Shown in pieces: positions 9,523 to 17,525 of a DNA stretch of 50,914 bases. Under the pieces are notes generated by a model. The model ran no database searches, had not been told where the DNA came from, and was given only the letters and a program-made list of their open reading frames with translations. Positions within the stretch are counted from its first letter, which is position 1; each line of letters begins with the position of its first letter. The DNA lies in assembly GCA_021826065.1 (NCBI GenBank), contig JAKADY010000018.1, positions 1-50,914 on the forward strand, read 5' to 3'. This DNA is from Pseudomonadota bacterium (lineage in GTDB: Bacteria > Pseudomonadota > Gammaproteobacteria > Burkholderiales > Thiobacillaceae). The translations under genes were made by a program, and so were the position numbers.

Positions 9523-9942
9523 ATGACCGTCGATCCCCCTCGCAACGAACTGGAACGACTGCTCGCCGACATGCATGCGGGCCTCATCGCACCGGAGAAC
9601 TTCGCCAAACAGTTGCTGGACCTGCAGGTGTTCATGCCGGTCAAGGACGAAAAGCATGTCATCAAGGGCTTCCAGGCGAGCACGCGGGCCGAACCCCTGG
9701 TCATGGAGGACGAGGAGGGCCGGCGTGTGCTGATCCTGTTCTCCGCCCCCGAGCGCGCCAAGGCCCTGACCGCCGAGGTGCCGGGCTACAGCGGCGGCAT
9801 CCTCACGGAGTTCGCCTGGGTGCTCAGGCGCATGGGCAGCGACATGGCCATCTCGATCAATCCGGGCGAGGAACTGGGCTTCGATTTCGACGCCGACATG
9901 GTGGCCATGATGGCCGCCCTGCTGCCGGAACAAGCGGAGTGA
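9523..9942 (+). CDS. SseB-family protein
   Basis: A 139-residue protein resembling the SseB N-terminal domain family: ELERLLADMHAG, then VKDEKHVIKGFQ and VMEDEEGRRVLILFS. Many free-living bacteria encode stand-alone SseB-domain proteins outside type III secretion loci, and their function is unknown. The ATG at 9523 follows a GGAG ribosome-binding site. Its TGA overlaps the GTG of the next gene, so the two are probably co-translated. Confidence 0.7.
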   Translation: MTVDPPRNELERLLADMHAGLIAPENFAKQLLDLQVFMPVKDEKHVIKGFQASTRAEPLVMEDEEGRRVLILFSAPERAKALTAEVPGYSGGILTEFAWVLRRMGSDMAISINPGEELGFDFDADMVAMMAALLPEQAE

Positions 9943-10517
9943 GCGTGTCGCGCATCCACACCTTCCCGCGCCCCGCGCCGCTGCCCGAGACGCGCCATGT
10001 CGGCGAGCGTTACTCGCCCGAGCACGAGCGCTACGACGAGGGTGCGCGCTATCTCTATCGTCACGGCGCGCACGAGCTGACGCTGTTCTGGTCGAACCCC
10101 ACCGAGGCGGAGGTGCAGGGCTTCCGCGCCAAACCTGTGGAGGTGGCGCTCTATGTGCAGGGGCCGGCGGCCTTTCTGCTCTACAAGATCGAAGCGGTGT
10201 GCGAGTGGTCGGACGTGGCCTTCAACGTCCACCTGATCCCCGAGGCGGAGCGAGAGCTGCCTGGCGAGGCGGCCGGGGACAGGGCACGATTTCGGCTCAT
10301 CCTGGTCGATGCGGGCGACGGGATCATCCGCGCCAAGCGCTTGGTGTCGCTCGACAAGGTCATGACCCAGGCCCTGCGGATGACCATGCAGGCGCAAGCG
10401 GCGGCACCCTTCGACCGTGCCGCCTATGACGCCGCCGTGCGCGCGGCGCATGCCCGCTTCCCGGACTCGGACGCAATGGTTGTGGCCGCCGAGTTTCAGG
10501 AAGCCGCCCTGGGTTGA
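9939..10517 (+). CDS. Conserved-looking protein of unknown function
   Basis: A 192-residue soluble protein I do not recognise. It has alternating beta strands (HELTLFWSNPT, VEVALYVQGPAAFLLYKI) and a helical C-terminus. There is no signal peptide or membrane segment. The GTG at 9939 overlaps the SseB-like stop; a second in-frame GTG at 9945 is possible. The TGA at 10515-10517 overlaps the next ATG by one base. Tight packing suggests a functional link with the SseB-like protein. Confidence 0.7.
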   Translation: MSVSRIHTFPRPAPLPETRHVGERYSPEHERYDEGARYLYRHGAHELTLFWSNPTEAEVQGFRAKPVEVALYVQGPAAFLLYKIEAVCEWSDVAFNVHLIPEAERELPGEAAGDRARFRLILVDAGDGIIRAKRLVSLDKVMTQALRMTMQAQAAAPFDRAAYDAAVRAAHARFPDSDAMVVAAEFQEAALG

Positions 10518-11899
10518 TGCTCGCCCCCGAAGTCCAGGCCGCCCTGGCCGCCATCGTCGGACAGGACCGTGTGCTCACGGCGGCGGAGGACCGGCAGCTC
10601 TATGCCAGCGACGAGACCCCGCGCGCCTGCGCGCCGGAGGCGGTGGTCTTTCCGCAATCGCACGAGGAAGTGGCGGCCATCGTGCGTCTGGCCAACCGCC
10701 ACCGCCTGCCGCTCACACCGCGTGCCGCCGGCTCGGGCAACGTGGGCGGCGCGCTGCCCACCCCCGGCAGCGTAGTGGTGAGCTTCGAGTGCATGGACCG
10801 CGTGCTGGAGTTCAACCCGGACGACCGCCTGATCGTCGTCGAGCCGGGCATGGTGACGGAGACGGTCGACCGCCTGGCGCTGACGGCCGGGCTCATGTAC
10901 GCACCCGACCCGGGCTCCGGGGCCTATTGCCGCATCGGCGGCAACCTGGCGATGAACGCCGCCGGCCCGCGCTGCGTGAAATACGGCGCCACGCGCGAAC
11001 ACGTGCTGGGGCTGCGCGCCGTGCTGGGCGACGGGCGGGAGATCCGCACCGGCGCGCGCACCACCAAGTATGCGACGGGCTATGACCTCACGCGCTTGCT
11101 GGTGGGCTCGGAGGGCACGCTGGCCCTCATCACCGAGGCCACCCTGCGCCTCATCCCGGCGCCCGAGCGCGTCGCCAACCTGCGGGTCTGCTATGCCAGC
11201 AACGCCGCTGCCTGCGCCGCGGTGGCGCGGGTGATGCGCCAGCCGGTGCTGCCCTCCGCCCTGGAGTTCATGGACCGCCGCTCCATCGAGGCGATCCGCG
11301 CTCATGGCGGCGCCGAGGGACTGCCGGCGGGCACGCAGGCGGTGCTGATGGTCGCCGCCGACGGGGCGTACGACGACGTGCCGCGGCAGGTCGAGGCGCT
11401 GGCACGCGCGCTCGAAGGCGAGGGGCTGCTGGAGATCCAGAGCGGCTTCACACCCGAGGAAATGGCCCGCCTGTGGACGGCGCGCAAGTCGCTGTCGCAC
11501 GCGGTGAAGAGCATCGCCCCGCTGAAGATCAACGAGGACGTGGTGGTGCCGGTCTCGCGCCTGGGGGCCCTCGTCGAGGCGATCGACCGCCTGGGCGAGG
11601 CGCATCGCGTGCCGCTGGTCGCCTTCGGCCACGCCGGTAACGGCAACCTGCACGTCAACCTCATGGTGCACGCCGACGATGTCGACGAGATGGCGCGGGC
11701 GCGCGCCTGCCGCCAGGCCCTGATCGACACCGTCCTGCGTCTGGGCGGCACCCTCTCGGGCGAGCACGGGATCGGCAGTGAGAAGCGCGCCTTCCTCGCG
11801 CAGGCCCTCGACGCCGACACCCTTGCGCTGATGCGCGAGCTCAAGCGCCTGTTCGACCCGCTCGGCATCCTCAATCCCGGCAAGAAGCTGCCGGACTGA
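10517..11899 (+). CDS. FAD-linked D-2-hydroxyacid oxidase/dehydrogenase (GlcD-like)
   Basis: A 460-residue protein of the VAO/PCMH flavoprotein family. The N-terminal FAD-binding domain has PRAAGSGNVGGALP and the C-terminal domain has VAFGHAGNGNLHVNL and LSGEHGIGSEKR, which place the metal and substrate site. Relatives oxidise glycolate or D-lactate. No glcE or glcF partner is nearby, so glycolate oxidase should not be assumed; a single-subunit D-lactate-type enzyme is equally possible. The ATG at 10517 overlaps the preceding stop. Confidence 0.88.
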   Translation: MLAPEVQAALAAIVGQDRVLTAAEDRQLYASDETPRACAPEAVVFPQSHEEVAAIVRLANRHRLPLTPRAAGSGNVGGALPTPGSVVVSFECMDRVLEFNPDDRLIVVEPGMVTETVDRLALTAGLMYAPDPGSGAYCRIGGNLAMNAAGPRCVKYGATREHVLGLRAVLGDGREIRTGARTTKYATGYDLTRLLVGSEGTLALITEATLRLIPAPERVANLRVCYASNAAACAAVARVMRQPVLPSALEFMDRRSIEAIRAHGGAEGLPAGTQAVLMVAADGAYDDVPRQVEALARALEGEGLLEIQSGFTPEEMARLWTARKSLSHAVKSIAPLKINEDVVVPVSRLGALVEAIDRLGEAHRVPLVAFGHAGNGNLHVNLMVHADDVDEMARARACRQALIDTVLRLGGTLSGEHGIGSEKRAFLAQALDADTLALMRELKRLFDPLGILNPGKKLPD

Positions 11900-11972
11900 C
11901 CCTTCATGGCTGGTAGACCACCGCCGCCAACGCGAGCGCCAGTGCCGGCCAGGAACGGTTCCCTCACCCTCT

Positions 11973-12000
11973 GCCCCTCCCCCGCCTGCGGGGGAGGGGC
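11973..12000. repeat. GC-rich palindromic element with trailing hairpin
   Basis: A near-perfect palindrome (GCCCCTCCCCCGCC / GCGGGGGAGGGGC) between glcD and the EamA gene, followed by a second hairpin AGTCGC-TCAC-GCGACT at about 12010-12025. The same two-part design occurs at 15741 and 41065. It may also end transcription of glcD. Confidence 0.7.
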
Positions 12001-12036
12001 GCTTCAAGAGTCGCTCACGCGACTGCTACACTGAGC

Positions 12037-12924
12037 GTGGATTGGCTCGCCCTGGCGCTCACCTGCGCCCTCGCGCTTGCTCTGGCGGACACGGCCACCA
12101 AACGCTTCCTCGCCGGCTATACGGCGGCGGACCTGGTCATGGTGCGCTTCGGCCTCACCGCCGTGCTGCTCGCCCCCTGGCTGTTCGTCGCCCCGCCCGT
12201 CGCACCGGGGCCGGCCTTTTGGCTCTGGATGGGGGCGGCGCTGCCGCTGGAGGTGCTGGCCGAGGTGCTTTACGTGCTGGCCATCCGCGACAGCCCGCTC
12301 GCCCTGACCCTGCCCTATCTGGCTTTCACGCCGGTCCTGACCGCCCTGACCGGCTTTCTGCTGCTGGGGGAGACGGTCTCGATCCCGGGGCTCGCCGGCA
12401 TCGGCCTGGTCACGCTCGGCGCCTATGTGCTCAACCTCGAACACGCCCGCCTCGCGCGGCCGCAGACCTGGTTTGCGCCGCTGGCGGCCATCGTGCGTAA
12501 CCGCGGCTCACGCTACATGCTGGGGGTGGCGGTGATCTACGGCATCACCTCGGTGCTGGGCAAGGGGGCGATGCAGCACCTGCCCACGGCGGCCTTCGGC
12601 GCCTACTACTTCGCCCTAGTCGGCACCGCCACCCTCATCGTCTTCGCCCTTTGGCAGCCGGCCTCGCTCAGGACCCTGGTACGCCCGCGACCGGCGCATC
12701 TCGTTGTCGCTGGCCTGATGGGGGTGATGGTGCTGACCCACTTCATGGCCCTGGCGCTCACCGAGACGGCGTACATGATCGCCGTCAAGCGCGTGAGCAT
12801 CCTGTTCGGCATCGTCCTGGGGGCGCTGTTCTTTGCCGAGCGGCACCTGGCGCGCAACCTGTTCGCCGGCGCCCTCATGGTGGGCGGCGTGGCCCTGATC
12901 GCCGGCGGCGGTCCGCCCGCTTGA
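12037..12924 (+). CDS. EamA/DMT-family permease
   Basis: A 295-residue inner-membrane protein with about ten hydrophobic segments in two repeats, as in drug/metabolite exporters. ALTLPYLAFTPVLTALTGFLLLGE and the C-terminal VKRVSILFGIVLGALFFAE are typical EamA helices. Transported substrate is unknown. The start is GTG at 12037. The gene is followed 44 nt later by mobB but there is no reason to link it to cofactor synthesis. Confidence 0.85.
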   Translation: MDWLALALTCALALALADTATKRFLAGYTAADLVMVRFGLTAVLLAPWLFVAPPVAPGPAFWLWMGAALPLEVLAEVLYVLAIRDSPLALTLPYLAFTPVLTALTGFLLLGETVSIPGLAGIGLVTLGAYVLNLEHARLARPQTWFAPLAAIVRNRGSRYMLGVAVIYGITSVLGKGAMQHLPTAAFGAYYFALVGTATLIVFALWQPASLRTLVRPRPAHLVVAGLMGVMVLTHFMALALTETAYMIAVKRVSILFGIVLGALFFAERHLARNLFAGALMVGGVALIAGGGPPA

Positions 12925-12968
12925 CCGCGGTCATGGCCGACAGGCCAGGCCCATGCGATGATCAGCAC

Positions 12969-13463
12969 ATGAAGACGCTGGGTATCGTCGGTTGGAGCGG
13001 CAGCGGCAAGACCACGCTCATCGAGCGGCTGCTGCCGCACCTGGGGCAGCAGGGGCTGCGTGTATCGGTGATCAAGCAAAGCCATCACGCCATCGAGACC
13101 GACCAGCCGGGCAAGGACAGCTGGCGGCATCGCCAGGCCGGGGCGCACGAGGTCCTGCTGAGCACCCCCCACCGCTGGGTGTTGACGCACGAGCTGCGGG
13201 CCGAGCCGGCCCCCGATCTCGACGCGCTGGTCGCCCGGCTGGCCCCCTGCGACATCGTGCTGGTGGAGGGGTTCAAGCTGGCCGCACATCCGAAGCTGGA
13301 GGTCTGGCGCAGCGCGCTGGGCAAACCCTGTCTCTATCCGGACGACCGCCGCATCCTGGCCGTGGCGAGCGACATACCGCTGCCCGGCATACGGCAGTAT
13401 GATCTCGACGACATCGCCGCCATCGGCCGTTTCATCATGGAGGTCTGCAAGAGAGATGGGTGA
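12969..13463 (+). CDS. mobB: Molybdopterin-guanine dinucleotide biosynthesis GTPase MobB
   Basis: A 164-residue P-loop protein. The N-terminus has the Walker A GWSGSGKTTLIERL, followed by VSVIKQSHHAIETDQPGKDSW and DIVLVEGFKLAAHPKLEVWR, both MobB hallmarks. MobB assists MobA in forming Mo-bis-MGD. The ATG at 12969 is chosen at the conserved start. It overlaps moeA by 8 nt, beginning a four-gene molybdenum cofactor operon. Confidence 0.93.
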   Translation: MKTLGIVGWSGSGKTTLIERLLPHLGQQGLRVSVIKQSHHAIETDQPGKDSWRHRQAGAHEVLLSTPHRWVLTHELRAEPAPDLDALVARLAPCDIVLVEGFKLAAHPKLEVWRSALGKPCLYPDDRRILAVASDIPLPGIRQYDLDDIAAIGRFIMEVCKRDG

Positions 13464-14658
13464 GCGCTTATTGACTATGGACGAGGTGCAGGCACGATTG
13501 CTCGAGGCCGCACAGGCGGTCGGCGAGCACGAGACCCTGCCGGCCGGCGAGGCGCTCGGCCGCGTCCTGGCGCGGCCCGTCGTCGCCGTGGCCAACGTGC
13601 CCCCGCTCGACAACGCCGCCATGGACGGCTATGCGCTGAACACCGCGGACTGGGCCGAGGGGCGCTGGCTCAGAGTCAGCCAGCGCATCGCCGCCGGCAG
13701 CGTGGGCAGACCGATCGCGCCGGGGGAGGCGGCGCGCATCTTCACTGGGGCCCCCATCCCGCCGGGGGCGAACGCCGTGGCCATGCAGGAGGATTGTGAG
13801 GCGCGGGCGGGCGAGGTCCTCATCAAGCGCCCACCCGCGGCCGGCGACCACATCCGCCGCGCCGGCGAGGACATGGCGGCGGGCCAGGTCGTGCTTGCCG
13901 CCGGCGAGCGCCTCGATCCTGCCCGCCTCGGTGTTGCCGCGGCGGCCGGGGCTGCCGAACTCAGCGTCTACCGGCGGCTGCGGGTGGCGGTGTTCTTCAC
14001 CGGCGATGAACTCGTCACCCCCGGCCAGCCGCTCAAACCCGGCCAGATCTACAACTCCAATCGCGCCACCCTGACCGCCCTGCTGCAGGGTCTGGGCTGC
14101 GAGCTGCGCGATCTGGGTCAGGTACCGGACGACCTCGCGGCCACCGTCGCTGCGCTCGAGCGCGCGCGCCGCGAGGCCGACGTGGTGATCACCAGCGGCG
14201 GGGTGTCGGTGGGCGAGGAGGATCACGTCAAGGCCGCCGTCGAACGCCTGGGCCACATCGACCTGTGGCGCGTGGCCATGAAGCCGGGCAAGCCGCTGGT
14301 CTACGGCCGGGTGGGCGAGGCCGACTTCCTGGGGCTACCCGGCAACCCCGTCTCCGCCTTCGTGGTGTTCTGCCTGTTCGTGCGCCCCTTCCTGCTCAAG
14401 CGCATGGGTGCCAGCCCCCGGCCGCCGCTTCGCTTCCAGGTCCCCGCCGCCTTCACCTGGAACAAACCGGGCAACCGGCGCGAGTTCCTGCGTGCGCGCC
14501 TCGATGCGGATGGCCGTGCCACACTCCACCCCAACCAGAGCTCGGGGGTGTTGAGCTCGGTGGCCTGGGCCGATGGCCTGGTGGACATCGACATCGGCCA
14601 GACCGTAGCGCCCGGCGAGATGGTGCCCTTCATCCCGTTGTCGGAGCTGCTGGCATGA
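13456..14658 (+). CDS. moeA: Molybdopterin molybdenumtransferase MoeA
   Basis: A 400-residue MoeA protein that inserts molybdate into adenylated molybdopterin. It has PPLDNAAMDGYAL, FTGAPIPPGANAVAMQED, SGGVSVGEEDHVK and FLGLPGNPVSAFV in the usual order, covering the four MoeA domains. The start at 13456 overlaps the mobB end; the upstream in-frame extension reads mobB in another frame. The stop overlaps the moaD ATG by 4 nt. Confidence 0.95.
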   Translation: MGERLLTMDEVQARLLEAAQAVGEHETLPAGEALGRVLARPVVAVANVPPLDNAAMDGYALNTADWAEGRWLRVSQRIAAGSVGRPIAPGEAARIFTGAPIPPGANAVAMQEDCEARAGEVLIKRPPAAGDHIRRAGEDMAAGQVVLAAGERLDPARLGVAAAAGAAELSVYRRLRVAVFFTGDELVTPGQPLKPGQIYNSNRATLTALLQGLGCELRDLGQVPDDLAATVAALERARREADVVITSGGVSVGEEDHVKAAVERLGHIDLWRVAMKPGKPLVYGRVGEADFLGLPGNPVSAFVVFCLFVRPFLLKRMGASPRPPLRFQVPAAFTWNKPGNRREFLRARLDADGRATLHPNQSSGVLSSVAWADGLVDIDIGQTVAPGEMVPFIPLSELLA

Positions 14659-14912
14659 GGCTGCGTGTGCTCTATTTCGCCCGGCTGCGCGAGGCCTTGG
14701 GCACCGCCGAGGAGGCCTTGGATCTGCCCGACGGCATCGACACCGCGGGGGCATTGGTGGAATGGCTGCGCCGTCGCGGCGGCGCGTGGGCCGTGGAACT
14801 CGGCGAGGGACGCGCCTGGCGCCTGGCGGTGAACCAGGACCTGGCCGGGCCGGACAACCCCCTGCGCGACGGCGACGAGGTCGCCCTCTTTCCGCCGGTG
14901 ACAGGGGGCTGA
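14655..14912 (+). CDS. moaD: Molybdopterin synthase sulfur carrier subunit MoaD
   Basis: An 85-residue ubiquitin-like protein that ends in Gly-Gly, the residues that become thiocarboxylated to deliver sulfur to precursor Z. The start MRLRVLYFARLREALG is typical. It lies between moeA (ATGA overlap) and moaE (4 nt gap). Confidence 0.94.
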   Translation: MRLRVLYFARLREALGTAEEALDLPDGIDTAGALVEWLRRRGGAWAVELGEGRAWRLAVNQDLAGPDNPLRDGDEVALFPPVTGG

Positions 14913-14916
14913 GCCG

Positions 14917-15387
14917 ATGAAGATCGCCGTCCAGACGGAACCTTTCGACCTCGCTGCCGAGGTTGCCGCCCTGCACCGCGACAACCCCAAGGTGGGGGCG
15001 GTGGCGAGCTTCCTCGGCGTCACCCGTGACGAGAACGACGGTCACGCCATCCAGGGCATGCGCCTGGAGCACTACCCCGGCATGACCGAACGGGCGCTCA
15101 GGCGCATCGCCGAAGAGGCCATGGCACGCTGGCCCCTCCTCGACCTGACCGTCATCCACCGCGTGGGGGAGCTCAAGCCCACCGACCCCATCGTCCTGGT
15201 GGCCGTCGCCGCCGCCCACCGCGGCGACGCCTTCGCCGCCTGCGAATTCATCATGGACTATCTGAAGACGCAGGCGCCGTTTTGGAAAAAGGAGACGACC
15301 GCCGCGGGCAGCCGCTGGGTCGAGGCGCGAGCCGCGGACGATGCCGCGGCGGCACGTTGGTCAGACCGACCCAGGGGCAACGGGTAG
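14917..15387 (+). CDS. moaE: Molybdopterin synthase catalytic subunit MoaE
   Basis: A 156-residue MoaE protein that joins MoaD thiocarboxylate to precursor Z. It has GAVASFLGVTRDENDG, LEHYPGMTERAL, VAVAAAHRGDAFAACEFIMDYLK and FWKKE, with catalytic lysines in the last two blocks. The C-terminal tail is odd: the TAG stop at 15385-15387 lies within the GTAGG head of a REP sequence, so the repeat appears to have supplied the gene's end. Confidence 0.94.
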   Translation: MKIAVQTEPFDLAAEVAALHRDNPKVGAVASFLGVTRDENDGHAIQGMRLEHYPGMTERALRRIAEEAMARWPLLDLTVIHRVGELKPTDPIVLVAVAAAHRGDAFAACEFIMDYLKTQAPFWKKETTAAGSRWVEARAADDAAAARWSDRPRGNG

Positions 15388-15421
15388 GAGCGACTAAAGT
15401 CGCGACTCTCGTCGCTCCTAC
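15384..15421. repeat. REP inverted pair between convergent moaE and Y-polymerase genes
   Basis: Bases form GTAGGAGCGAC...GTCGCTCCTAC, an inverted pair of the REP head found many times elsewhere in the window. It overlaps the moaE stop and lies 7 nt from the polymerase stop, so it could serve as a two-way terminator. Confidence 0.8.
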
Positions 15422-15428
15422 CTGTGTC

Positions 15429-16778
15429 TCAGACCGCCTCATACAGCGCCATATCCCCCGCACTGTCGGCCTCGAGGCGCAGGTCGGGCACATGGGTGAA
15501 GGAGATGCGCATGGGCGCCTCTTGCATGGCGCCGAAGGCGCCGCCGAAATAGACCGCTTTGGGCCCGTACTTCAGGCGCAGCCGGTCCAGCGCCGCATCG
15601 AGCGCCGCCCGGTTGTCCGCCTCGGGGAAGAGGTCGGCGCTCACCGCCTGGGCGGCCACCAGTTCCCACAGGGTCACGCTCACCTTTATGGGCTCCCAGC
15701 GCGTGCGCCGTTGCTGCGGCGGCCGGCCCCTCTCCCCCGGCCCCTCCCCCGCTTGCGGGGGAGGGGGGGGTGAAGGCACGCCTGTCCGGCCTGGTTCACC
15801 CCGCGGCCGCTCGGCCCACAGCGCGGCGAGCAGTTTGAGGAAATCGAGCGTGCTGCACATCGGCGCGAAGCGCGCGCTTCGCACCCAGGCCGCTCGGTCA
15901 CGGTATTCCACCACCACGCTCATGCGGCGCGCCAGATAGCCCTCGGCGCGCAGGCGTACGGCGGCCTTCTGCGTGAGCTTGGACAGCACGGCATAGGCGC
16001 CGGCCTCATCACGCAGGTGTGGCGGCAGGACGTGGGAGTGGCCGATGCTCGCCCGTTGCGTCGGCGGCAGGGCCGGCTCCAGGCCGCGCAGCCGCTCGTA
16101 CATGCGCTCGCCCTCGATACCGCCCCACACCCGCCGCAAGGTCTCGCGGTCGGCGCGGCAGAGCGCCTCCACCGTGTGGATCCCGGCGCTCTCCAGGCGC
16201 GCCTGCATGGCCCCGGCCACCCCGTGCAGATCGGTCAGCGCCAGACCGAACAGGGCCTCGGGCAGGTCCGACTCGCGGATGACGGTGAGCCCGTTGGGCT
16301 TCTGCATGTTGGAGGCGATCTTGGCCAGGAAGCGGTTGGGGGCGATGCCCACCGAGCAGGTGAGGCATTCGCCCACCTCGTCGAGCAGCCGCCGCTTGAC
16401 CTCGCGCGCCCGCGCGACGGCCACCGCCTCTTCCTGCCAGGAGCCGGTCAGTTCGCACATCACCTCGTCGATGGAGAGGATCTCGCCCAAGGGGATCACG
16501 CTGTCCACCACCTGCATGAGCCGCTGGTGCATCTCCACATAGACGCGCGGCCGGGCCTGGACGAAGACGATGTCCGGGCACAGCCGCCGCGCCTCCGCCA
16601 CGTGGGTGCCGGTCTTCACACCGAAGCGCTTGGCCTCGTAGCTGGCGGCGATGCAGCAGGTGGTCTCCGCCAAAACCGGCAGCACCGCCACCGGCCGGCC
16701 GCGCAGGCGTGGGTTCAACTGCTGCTCGACCGAGGCGAAATAGGAATTGAAGTCCAGCAGGAGGGCGCGCAGGGGCAT
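15429..16778 (-). CDS. Y-family DNA polymerase (DinB/ImuB-related) with repeat-derived insert
   Basis: A 449-residue translesion polymerase. Catalytic motifs are present: LLLDFNSYFASVEQQ at the N-terminus and ILSIDEVMCEL (about residue 105), with the metal-binding acids that inactive ImuB proteins lack. The palm/fingers and thumb (TCSVGIAPNRFLAKIASNMQKPNG, then DLHGVAGAM) are followed by the little-finger domain. About residues 325-358 form a proline/glycine-rich insert (SPPPPPQAGEGPGERG) encoded by a GC palindrome, inside the little-finger region. Two GAAC-N4-GTTC palindromes lie 24-62 bp upstream. No umuD, imuA or dnaE2 is adjacent. Confidence 0.88.
   Translation of the reverse strand: MPLRALLLDFNSYFASVEQQLNPRLRGRPVAVLPVLAETTCCIAASYEAKRFGVKTGTHVAEARRLCPDIVFVQARPRVYVEMHQRLMQVVDSVIPLGEILSIDEVMCELTGSWQEEAVAVARAREVKRRLLDEVGECLTCSVGIAPNRFLAKIASNMQKPNGLTVIRESDLPEALFGLALTDLHGVAGAMQARLESAGIHTVEALCRADRETLRRVWGGIEGERMYERLRGLEPALPPTQRASIGHSHVLPPHLRDEAGAYAVLSKLTQKAAVRLRAEGYLARRMSVVVEYRDRAAWVRSARFAPMCSTLDFLKLLAALWAERPRGEPGRTGVPSPPPPPQAGEGPGERGRPPQQRRTRWEPIKVSVTLWELVAAQAVSADLFPEADNRAALDAALDRLRLKYGPKAVYFGGAFGAMQEAPMRISFTHVPDLRLEADSAGDMALYEAV
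15741..15802. repeat. GC palindrome plus hairpin read through inside the polymerase gene
   Basis: The palindrome CCCCTCCCCCGC / GCGGGGGAGGGG occupies 15741-15766. A second hairpin with arms GGGGTGAA (15767-15774) and TTCACCCC (15795-15802) follows directly. The reading frame of the polymerase is kept through both parts. Confidence 0.8.
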
Positions 16779-16801
16779 GGGGGCAGCGGGTGGGCCAAAA
16801 A

Positions 16802-16840
16802 GAACGATCGTTCGATAGGCGCAGCATAGAACGATCGTTC
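16802..16840. promoter_or_regulatory. Two LexA-like GAAC-N4-GTTC palindromes upstream of the polymerase
   Basis: Two identical 12-bp palindromes GAACGATCGTTC lie at 16802-16813 and 16829-16840, 27 bp apart centre to centre, each followed by GAT. This matches the core GAAC-N4-GTTC of Gram-positive LexA (Cheo) boxes rather than the gamma/betaproteobacterial CTGT-N8-ACAG. Placement just before a translesion polymerase supports SOS control, but a TetR-type operator is also possible. Confidence 0.6.
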
Positions 16841-16928
16841 GATCGAGACAAGCCCGCAGGACCGACAGAATTTTTTATGAGGCCATGAACTTTCCCAATC
16901 TTAAGCTGACAAATCCACTAGGGTATAG

Positions 16929-16946
16929 ACGGGGCGCAGGCCCCGT
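16929..16946 (+). other. 5' UTR hairpin ahead of the 17-kb unknown gene
   Basis: A perfect 7-bp stem (ACGGGGC / GCCCCGT, 4-nt loop) lies about 55 nt upstream of the start of the next gene, directly after the AT-rich ACTAGGGTATA motif. It could stabilise the message or be part of an operator. No good sigma-70 promoter was found; TTAAGC-N17-TATAGA (16901-16929) is a weak candidate. Confidence 0.4.
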
Positions 16947-16999
16947 TTCCTGACCCTGGTACATCAGTATTTGGTTATCTTCTTCTATAGGAGGATGTC

Positions 17000-17452
17000 A
17001 TGGCCCTGATCAATGGCTTCAACGATGACGGCGTCATCACCATCAACCGTGTGATCCTCAAGCCCGAATACACGGTGGACGACCTGGAGATGCGCGTGGC
17101 CGAGCTGTGCGAGAACGTCAAGACCTACCACTCCGACACCGGCTTCGTCGGCGGCTTCGTGGCGATGAACTCGGGTCAGGTCTCGAACGAGGGATCCACC
17201 ATCGGCCAGGCAGTGGAGAGCCCGCTCAAGGACCGCGAGGCCCTGATCGTCACCTTCTGGAAGAGCTTCGAGGACCACGAGCGCTCGCACCGCTCCGACA
17301 CCTTCCAGCCCCTGTTCAAGCGGGTCCTGGAGCTGTGTGAAAACGGAAACGAAGAAATCGCGTACCGCATGCTGTGGTCGGGCAAGGCCTACAGCCCGGA
17401 GGAGGCGCGTGCGGCGCGGATGGCCAAGGAGCGGTACGCGATGGCCGCGTAA
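17000..17452 (+). CDS. Small soluble protein of unknown function, possible ABM/SOR-like fold
   Basis: A 150-residue protein with a strong ribosome-binding site (TAGGAGGATGTC) before its ATG, suggesting high expression. It is acidic and soluble. The segment FWKSFEDHERSHR recalls the F-W-K...D-H-E...H-R pattern in sulfur oxygenase reductases and other dimeric alpha-beta barrel proteins; this is a remembered resemblance, not an alignment. The nearby persulfide-dioxygenase-like and YeeE/YedE genes make a sulfur role thinkable. Its last 113 bp are duplicated downstream together with a hairpin element. Confidence 0.6.
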   Translation: MALINGFNDDGVITINRVILKPEYTVDDLEMRVAELCENVKTYHSDTGFVGGFVAMNSGQVSNEGSTIGQAVESPLKDREALIVTFWKSFEDHERSHRSDTFQPLFKRVLELCENGNEEIAYRMLWSGKAYSPEEARAARMAKERYAMAA

Positions 17453-17525
17453 GCGGTCTTCGTTTCCGTTTCGGTGCAGGCTAACCTGCCGCAAGGCAGG
17501 TTAAGCCCGCGCGAGCGGGCGGCCG
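17340..17525 (+). repeat. 186-bp direct repeat, copy 1 (3' end of the unknown gene plus hairpin)
   Basis: From AAAACGGAAACG to GGGCGGCCG this segment covers the last 113 bp of the preceding gene and a following hairpin element. It recurs at 17667-17852 at a fixed offset of 327 bp with no difference that I could see, suggesting recent duplication or gene conversion. Confidence 0.92.
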
